Assembly (NCBI GenBank): GCA_947648385.1
Contig: CANSNO010000011.1
Location: 1-40,810 of the forward strand
From: an uncultured Clostridia bacterium
GTDB taxonomy: Bacteria > Bacillota > Clostridia > Oscillospirales > Butyricicoccaceae
Reading direction: 5' to 3'
Length of the DNA stretch: 40,810 nt
Shown here in pieces: positions 35,835 through 40,810 of this stretch (the first letter of the stretch is position 1; every line of letters starts with the position of its first letter). Below the pieces are notes generated by a model, which saw nothing but the letters and a program-made list of their open reading frames with translations, made no database searches and was not told the DNA's origin. Position numbers and translations under genes: made by a program.

Positions 35835-38327
35835 ATGAGCAAGATTGTTAAACCTGTAGACTTCTTCGGTTTCACGCCGGGCGACGACGGCGAGCTGGCT
35901 CGCTGGGACAAGATAGTCGACTATTTCTGGATGCTCGACAGGGAGTCCGACCGCGTGGCTGTCACCGATATGGGCCCCAGCACCGAGGGCAACCCCTTCC
36001 TCAAGGTTGTCATCACCTCTCCCGAGAACCATGCCAATCTGGAGGAGATACGTCGGACAAGCATGAGGCTGGCCGACCCCAGAGGTCTTTCTCAGGACGA
36101 GATAGACGCCCTTGTCAAAAAGGGCAAGGCCGTTTCGGTCCAGAGCATGAGCCTCCACGCCACCGAAGTCGGCGGCACGCAGATGGCAATAAATCTGGCC
36201 TATGACCTGGCCACAAAGGATGACGACGAGGTTTTGAACATCCTTGACAACGTCGTCTTTGTCATGGTGCCCTGCTTCAACCCCGACGGCGAGATAATGG
36301 TCACCGACTGGTATTATAAGAACAAGGGCACCGAGTATGAGGGCAGCAACTACCCCAGCCTTTATCAGCTTTACACGGGCCACGACAACAACCGCGACGC
36401 CTTTGCCCAGAATATCGTCGAGTCCAAATACATGGGCCAGATAATCTTCCACGAGTGGATGCCCCAGTCCTATCAGGATCACCACCACATGGGCAGCTAC
36501 GGCGCGCGAATCCAGATAGCCCCCTATAAAAACCCCGTCAGGCCCAACATCGACCCCATCACATGGCGCGAGCTGAACTGGTACGGCGCAAATATGGCCT
36601 ATCAGATGGAAGAAAACGGCCTTGACGGCGTCTCCTCCGGCGCGCAGTATCCCGGCTGGGGCCACTATGGCTATCACTGGATAACAAACAGCCACAACAT
36701 CGCCGGTATGCTGACCGAGTCGGCCTCGGCCAAGCTGGCCACCCCCAAATACATCGACCCGACACAGCTCAAGGGCGACGGCGACATCGTCCAGCCGGCC
36801 TATGAGCAGCAGACCAACTTCCCCAGCCCCTGGAAGGGCGGATGGTGGCGTCTGGGCGATATAGTCGCCAGACAGTATATGGCCGCCTATGCCCTGCTGG
36901 ATACAATGGCGAGGAACAAGGACGCCGTCCTCAAAAACATGGCCACCAAGGCCCTCAACCAGACAAAGAGGGGCGAGGAGAGCCGCGAATACGCCTTTAT
37001 CATCCCCGAAAAGCAGCATGACACGGGCGAGGTCAGGCATCTCATCAGCATCCTGCGCGGACAGAACATAGAGGTCAAGAGGGCCGTCAAGGAGTTCACC
37101 GTCGGCTCGGCCGCATATCCCGCCGGCACATATGTCGTATTTCTTGCCCAGCCCAAGTTCGGCGTCATCATGAGCCTGCTGGGCGAAACCCATTACCCCG
37201 ACAACCAGTGGACAAGAGACCAAAGCGGCGCTCTGACGGCCTTTGACTCGGCCACCGACACGGTCGCCGAATACATGAATGTCGCCGCCATACCGGCCAA
37301 CCAGAAGATCGAGGGCGAGTTTGAGACGGTTTGCGACGTCTGCAACAAGATAGACATGGTCAAGGGAACGAAGGTCGTCCTGAGCGCCAAGGAAAACTCT
37401 GTTTTCAAAACGGTCAACCTGCTGCTCAAGGAGGGCTTCAAGGTCTACAGGATAGTGGCCTGCCCGTGGCGCGACTTCTATGTTGAGGGCGACGCCGAAA
37501 AGATTGCCGCCGTTCTGGAAAAGGCCCCCACCCCTCACCGCATCGTCGAAAAGGGCTGGGACGAGCTTATCGAGGTCAAGCCCCTCAAGGTGGCCATGTA
37601 TCAGCGTTATTACAACGGCAACGCCGACGAGGGCTGGACAAGGCTGGTGCTTGAAAACAGCGGCTTTGAATACACAACCGTCTTTGACAAGGACATTCTG
37701 GCCGGTCTCGACGGCTATGACGCCCTCATCCTGCCCTCCGATTCCAAGGGCTTCCTGATGGGTCCTGCCGCCTGCCCCGACGACCCGATGATGAAGCGCA
37801 TGATGATGTTCATCGGCAAGCAGCCCCCCGAGTATATGAGCGGTCTGGGCAAGGAAGGCGCCGCCAGGATAAAGGAGTTCGTCGAAAAGGGCGGACGCCT
37901 GCTGGCCGTCAACCAGTCCTGCGACTTCGCCATCGAGGAGCTGGGTCTGGGCGTAAAGAACATCGTCGCCGGAGTCCCGGCCAAGGTGTTCAACACTCAC
38001 GGCTCGACCCTGAGGGCCGTCGTCGACCATTCCTGCCGCACCTGCTACGGTATGCCCGAGGAGACATATGTTTTCCACTGGAACGGCCCCGTCTTTGAGG
38101 TCACCGATATGTTCGACGCCGACAAATACACCATCTCCATGAGATATCCCCAGCACAACATCCTCCGCAGCGGACTTTTGACGGGCGAAAATATCATCGC
38201 CGGCAAGGGCGCCGTTGTCGAGTGCAAAAAGGGCAAGGGCGAGGTCATCCTTTATGGTATAGCCCCCACCAACAGGGCGCAGACCACAGGCACCTTCAAG
38301 CTGCTCTTCAATATGCTCTACAGGTAA
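35835..38327 (+). CDS. Large cytoplasmic M14 zinc carboxypeptidase-like protein
   Basis: This 830-residue protein has an M14 domain with zinc ligands His108 and Glu111 (SLHATEVGG) and His206 (IIFHEWMP). A substrate-binding DNNRD at about 184-188 and a probable catalytic Glu295 (GMLTESASA) complete the site. After residue about 390 come beta-rich linker regions. A C-terminal glutamine-amidotransferase-like fold follows (KVAMYQRYYNGN, DGYDALILPSDS, IKEFVEKGGRLLAVNQ). It has no signal peptide, unlike most M14 enzymes of this size, so it should act inside the cell. AAGGAGGG lies five bases before the ATG. It is monocistronic, with its own promoter and terminator. The substrate is unknown. Confidence 0.88.
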   Translation: MSKIVKPVDFFGFTPGDDGELARWDKIVDYFWMLDRESDRVAVTDMGPSTEGNPFLKVVITSPENHANLEEIRRTSMRLADPRGLSQDEIDALVKKGKAVSVQSMSLHATEVGGTQMAINLAYDLATKDDDEVLNILDNVVFVMVPCFNPDGEIMVTDWYYKNKGTEYEGSNYPSLYQLYTGHDNNRDAFAQNIVESKYMGQIIFHEWMPQSYQDHHHMGSYGARIQIAPYKNPVRPNIDPITWRELNWYGANMAYQMEENGLDGVSSGAQYPGWGHYGYHWITNSHNIAGMLTESASAKLATPKYIDPTQLKGDGDIVQPAYEQQTNFPSPWKGGWWRLGDIVARQYMAAYALLDTMARNKDAVLKNMATKALNQTKRGEESREYAFIIPEKQHDTGEVRHLISILRGQNIEVKRAVKEFTVGSAAYPAGTYVVFLAQPKFGVIMSLLGETHYPDNQWTRDQSGALTAFDSATDTVAEYMNVAAIPANQKIEGEFETVCDVCNKIDMVKGTKVVLSAKENSVFKTVNLLLKEGFKVYRIVACPWRDFYVEGDAEKIAAVLEKAPTPHRIVEKGWDELIEVKPLKVAMYQRYYNGNADEGWTRLVLENSGFEYTTVFDKDILAGLDGYDALILPSDSKGFLMGPAACPDDPMMKRMMMFIGKQPPEYMSGLGKEGAARIKEFVEKGGRLLAVNQSCDFAIEELGLGVKNIVAGVPAKVFNTHGSTLRAVVDHSCRTCYGMPEETYVFHWNGPVFEVTDMFDADKYTISMRYPQHNILRSGLLTGENIIAGKGAVVECKKGKGEVILYGIAPTNRAQTTGTFKLLFNMLYR

Positions 38328-38335
38328 TTTGTCTT

Positions 38336-38370
38336 TTAAAAAGCCTCGCCTTGCGGCGAGGCTTTTTTAT
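38336..38370 (+). terminator. Terminator of the M14 gene
   Basis: GCCTCGCC and GGCGAGGC pair around TTGC and are followed by TTTTTT. It lies about 15 bases after the stop codon. A run of A before the stem could make it bidirectional. Confidence 0.92.
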
Positions 38371-38418
38371 TATTCTTTCTTTTCTCCCGTCTCTTTTCAC
38401 TCTTCACTTGTCCTTAGA

Positions 38419-38538
38419 ACGGCGCTCCGCGCCGTCCGCCGCAAGTGCGGCGTAACGATTTTGACGGATTCATTCCGGCAAAATCTATTTAATAAAAAAG
38501 GGGCCCCACAAGAGCCCAGCGAAGCGGGTCTTGTGGGG
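38419..38538 (-). repeat. Structured intergenic repeat, copy C, with rnpB terminator
   Basis: The copy is inverted relative to A and B on the plus strand. It has CGGCAAAATCTATTTAATAA (core 38477-38496), GGGGCCCC, and a hairpin with ten-base arms CCCCACAAGA / TCTTGTGGGG (38504-38513 and 38529-38538). On the minus strand this hairpin followed by CCCC and a T run directly abuts the rnpB 3' end, so it also serves as the rnpB terminator. A further GC-rich hairpin (ACGGCGC / GCGCCGT) lies at its far end. Confidence 0.65.
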
Positions 38539-38868
38539 AAGTCGGCCTGTAAGCCGGGTTCTGTCTATGCAGCCATCTATCTTGGCGGCGCGTCGCCGCG
38601 CCGCTCCAGCCACCCTTCCGGAGATTGGCCGAGCAAGCCGTAGCCCCCGTGTCGGTGTTGCTTCGGATAGAGTTTACAGGGAGGCTGTGTCACCACAGCC
38701 TCCGGTGAGCTCTTACCTCGCCTTTCCACCCTTACCTCAAAAATGAGGCGGTATCTCTCTGTTGCACTTGTCCTGAGGTCGCCCTCGGCTGACGTTATCA
38801 GCTATCCCGCTCTGTGAAGCCCGGACTTTCCTCACGCCATAGGCGCGCGGCTGCTTGGCCGACTTGTC
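38539..38868 (-). ncRNA. rnpB: RNase P RNA
   Basis: This is the catalytic RNA that trims tRNA 5' ends. On the minus strand the 5' part contains GAGGAAAGTCCGGGCTTCAC (P4 and J3/4 core), then GCGGGATAGCTGATAACGTC. The 3' part contains AGAACCCGGCTTACAGGCCG. P1 is formed by AAGTCGGCC at the start and GGCCGACTT at the end, which sets the ends to within a few bases. At about 330 nt it is within the usual range. It has a consensus promoter and a terminator that coincides with repeat copy C. I have not folded it to assign type A or B. Confidence 0.96.
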
Positions 38869-38873
38869 AGAAT

Positions 38874-38902
38874 ATTATAAACCATAAAAAGGCGATTGTC
38901 AA
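38874..38902 (-). promoter_or_regulatory. rnpB promoter
   Basis: Exact consensus hexamers TTGACA and TATAAT lie 17 bases apart on the minus strand, placing the start near 38867. The -35 overlaps the last codons of the GNAT gene. Confidence 0.92.
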
Positions 38903-39420
38903 TTTGCCTCTTTCCCCTCATATTCCTCTTCCAAAAGGCCGTAGAGGTAAAGGTCGCGCCATTCTCCCTTTCTGTCCCTGACATGGCGGCGCTGGACGCC
39001 CTCGCGCTTAAGTCCCAGTTTTTCCATAAGGCCGACCGACCTTTCTCTGTCCACTGTCTCGGAAAAAATCTTGTGGGCGTTCAGCTCTTCAAAGGCGTAA
39101 TTTATAACGGCCTGACAGCTTTCAAAAGCATATCCCCCCCTCCAGCATTTCCTGTTGAAAAACCAGCCAAGCTCATATATTCCGCCGTCGATCTCGCTGA
39201 AAAGTATATAACCGATGACCTTTTTATTGTCTTTCAGCCGGGCGGCAAGGGCCTTGCCTCTCTCTATGCAGAAGTCCGATAAAAACGAGGCCGTTTTTTC
39301 CATGGTATAGGGCTCCTCACTGTGCTCCATAACAAGGCCGTCCCCCAATATCTCATACAAGTCTTGAAGGTCGCCCTCTTCAAAGCTGGAAATGACAAGC
39401 CTTTTTGTCTCGATAAGCAT
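38899..39420 (-). CDS. GNAT acetyltransferase, RimJ/RimL-like
   Basis: This 173-residue N-acetyltransferase starts MLIETKRLVISSFEEGDLQDLYEIL and has IGYILFSEID, IYELGWFFNRKCWRGGYAFE (the acetyl-CoA loop region) and a C-terminal NAHKIFSETVDRERSVGLMEKLG. This pattern is typical of the RimJ/RimL group, whose members acetylate ribosomal proteins or small molecules. The substrate cannot be inferred from its neighbours. GGAGG lies nine bases upstream. It has its own promoter, and its 3' end overlaps the rnpB promoter. Confidence 0.9.
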   Translation of the reverse strand: MLIETKRLVISSFEEGDLQDLYEILGDGLVMEHSEEPYTMEKTASFLSDFCIERGKALAARLKDNKKVIGYILFSEIDGGIYELGWFFNRKCWRGGYAFESCQAVINYAFEELNAHKIFSETVDRERSVGLMEKLGLKREGVQRRHVRDRKGEWRDLYLYGLLEEEYEGKEAN

Positions 39421-39443
39421 ATATCCGCCTCCTTTTAATTTAT

Positions 39444-39471
39444 ACTATACCGGCTTGAAAACCTCTGTCAA
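39444..39471 (-). promoter_or_regulatory. Promoter of the GNAT gene
   Basis: TTGACA and TATAGT are separated by 16 bases on the minus strand, about 24 bases before the ATG. It is divergent from the murD promoter. Confidence 0.7.
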
Positions 39472-39497
39472 GTTTATCCGAAAAGCGCAAGCTTTTG

Positions 39498-39526
39498 TTG
39501 ACCTGCACCCGATAATGGGTTAATAT
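39498..39526 (+). promoter_or_regulatory. murD promoter
   Basis: TTGACC and TAATAT are separated by 17 bases on the plus strand, 29 bases before the TTG start codon. A second TATAAT lies slightly downstream. Confidence 0.65.
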
Positions 39527-39555
39527 GTATTTATAATACTAAAGGAGGCTCTGAC

Positions 39556-40810
39556 TTGCTTAAAGAATATATCGAAAGCATAAAAGGCAAGCGCGTGTCG
39601 GTGCTGGGGGTCGGCGTTTCCAACACGCCGCTGATAAAGCTGCTGGCCGAGGGCGGCGTCAGGGTGACGGCCCACGACAAGAAAACCCGCGAGCAGATGG
39701 GCGATTTGGCGAGGGAGCTTGAGGCCATGGGGGTCGAGCTGGTTTTAGGCCCCGATTATTTGGCCCGTGTCGACGGCGACATAGTTTTCCGCACCCCCGG
39801 CCTGAGGCCCGACGTACCGGCCCTTTTGGCGGCGGCCGAAAGAGGCGCCGAGATAACCAGCGAGATGGAGGTCTTTCTCTCCCTCTGTCCCTGCACCGTC
39901 ATTGCCGTGACAGGCTCGGACGGCAAGACGACGACCACCTCTGTCACGGCCGAACTTTTAAAGGCCCAGGGCTATACAGTCTTTGTGGGCGGCAACATCG
40001 GCACGCCTCTGCTGGACAGGGTGGACGAGATGAAGGAGGGAGATTTCTGCGTGCTGGAGCTTTCCTCCTTCCAGCTAATGACCATGAAGACCTCCCCCCA
40101 TGTGGCCGTACTGACCAACCTTTCCCCCAATCACCTTGACGTCCACAAGGACATGGAGGAGTATATCGCCTCGAAGGAGAACATCTTTCTCTATCAAAAG
40201 TCGGGCGACATTCTGGTGTCCAACGCCGACAACGGGCTTGCCGCGTCCTGCGCCGAAAAGGCCAAGGGGCAGGTCAGGCTCTTCTCGCGCGTGGGGAAAG
40301 GCTACGCCTATTGCGAAAAGGGCAAAATAATTCTGAACGGGCAATACCTCATGGAGGCAAAGGACATATATCTGCCCGGAGAGCACAATATTGAAAATTA
40401 TCTGGCCGCTTTCAGCGCCGTCGACGGCTATGTCTCAAGAGAGAACATGATCAAGGTGGCAAAGGAGTTCAGGGGCGTCGAGCACCGTCTTGAGTTCGTC
40501 AGGGAGCTTGACGGCGTAAAATATTACAACGATTCCATCGGCACCAGCCCCACAAGGACGATAGCCGGCCTGCGCTCCTTTTCCCAAAAGGTCATACTTA
40601 TAGCCGGAGGGTACGACAAGCACATCCCCTTTGACGCCCTCGGCCCCGAGGCAGTCCGTCACGTCAAACAGCTTCACCTGTGCGGCGCCACCGAGGAAAA
40701 AATATATCAGGCCGTCGTCAACGCGCCTAACTATAACTCGGCCGATATGCCCATTTACTTCCACAAGGATTACGAGGAGATGATAGCCGATATCAGGAGC
40801 AAGGCAAAGC
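39556..40810 (+). CDS. murD: UDP-MurNAc-L-Ala--D-Glu ligase, 3' end cut by window
   Basis: MurD adds D-glutamate to UDP-MurNAc-L-alanine in peptidoglycan precursor synthesis in the cytoplasm. The frame starts at TTG 39556, with AAAGGAGG eight bases upstream. It shows a Rossmann-like N-terminal domain (VSVLGVGVSNTPLIKLLAEG), the ATP loop VTGSDGKTTTT (about 117-127), ELSSFQL, LTNLSPNHLDVH and YYNDSIGTSPTRT. About 418 of the usual 450 residues are in the window. Neighbouring cell-wall genes, if any, lie beyond the right edge. Mur ligases share domains, but the N-terminal domain and the spacing of ELSSFQL and NHLD favour MurD over MurC, MurE and MurF. Confidence 0.93.
   Translation, partial: MLKEYIESIKGKRVSVLGVGVSNTPLIKLLAEGGVRVTAHDKKTREQMGDLARELEAMGVELVLGPDYLARVDGDIVFRTPGLRPDVPALLAAAERGAEITSEMEVFLSLCPCTVIAVTGSDGKTTTTSVTAELLKAQGYTVFVGGNIGTPLLDRVDEMKEGDFCVLELSSFQLMTMKTSPHVAVLTNLSPNHLDVHKDMEEYIASKENIFLYQKSGDILVSNADNGLAASCAEKAKGQVRLFSRVGKGYAYCEKGKIILNGQYLMEAKDIYLPGEHNIENYLAAFSAVDGYVSRENMIKVAKEFRGVEHRLEFVRELDGVKYYNDSIGTSPTRTIAGLRSFSQKVILIAGGYDKHIPFDALGPEAVRHVKQLHLCGATEEKIYQAVVNAPNYNSADMPIYFHKDYEEMIADIRSKAK

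Noticed and set aside
35784..38156. A 790-codon open frame on the minus strand
   Set aside because: It lies entirely antisense to the M14 gene, which has a ribosome site, promoter and catalytic motifs. The host's avoidance of TTA, CTA and TCA codons keeps antisense frames open.

Overview
The window looks like a chromosomal segment of a Clostridia-type member of the Bacillota. The evidence is the str-operon order rpoB-rpoC-L7Ae-like-rpsL-rpsG-fusA, strong AGGAGG ribosome sites, consensus sigma-A promoters, GTG and TTG starts, and a Tn4451/TnpX-style mobile element of the kind common in gut Clostridia. I cannot name a species. Host genes are visibly GC-rich (GCC, GGC, GAC, CTG codons), and most lie on the minus strand.

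Layout. 1-10602: transcription/translation operon on the minus strand, with its promoter at 10574-10602 and fusA cut by the left edge. 10659-14410: an M20 amidohydrolase, then hisS with an overlapping HAD phosphatase. About 14400-28153: a foreign, more AT-rich insertion of about 13.7 kb. It has a large serine recombinase and a TnpW-like gene at one end, a MOBP-type relaxase, MobC and candidate oriT next, a complete type IC restriction-modification operon as cargo, and TnpV plus a DUF6809-like gene at the other end. Its two ends carry matching imperfect inverted repeats. 28172-35758: host genes resume with a two-gene minimal SUF pair, then a probable four-gene operon (heterodimeric ABC exporter, NimA/PNPOx-like flavoprotein, COG2509-like FAD oxidoreductase). 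35769-38362: a plus-strand M14 metallopeptidase. 38419-39471: rnpB and a GNAT acetyltransferase on the minus strand. 39498 to the right edge: the start of murD.

The most unusual parts are in the insertion. First, the type I operon is hsdM - unknown gene A - hsdS - unknown gene B - hsdR, preceded by a small ribbon-helix-helix gene whose promoter sits inside a perfect 16-bp inverted repeat. HsdS carries three exact 12-bp repeats at the EcoR124-type spacer. Second, six palindromes with different arm sequences but a shared plan lie at a spacing of about 34 bp between hsdR and the mobilisation genes. In the host part, three copies of a structured intergenic repeat sit at the rpoB leader, the hisS leader and the rnpB terminator.
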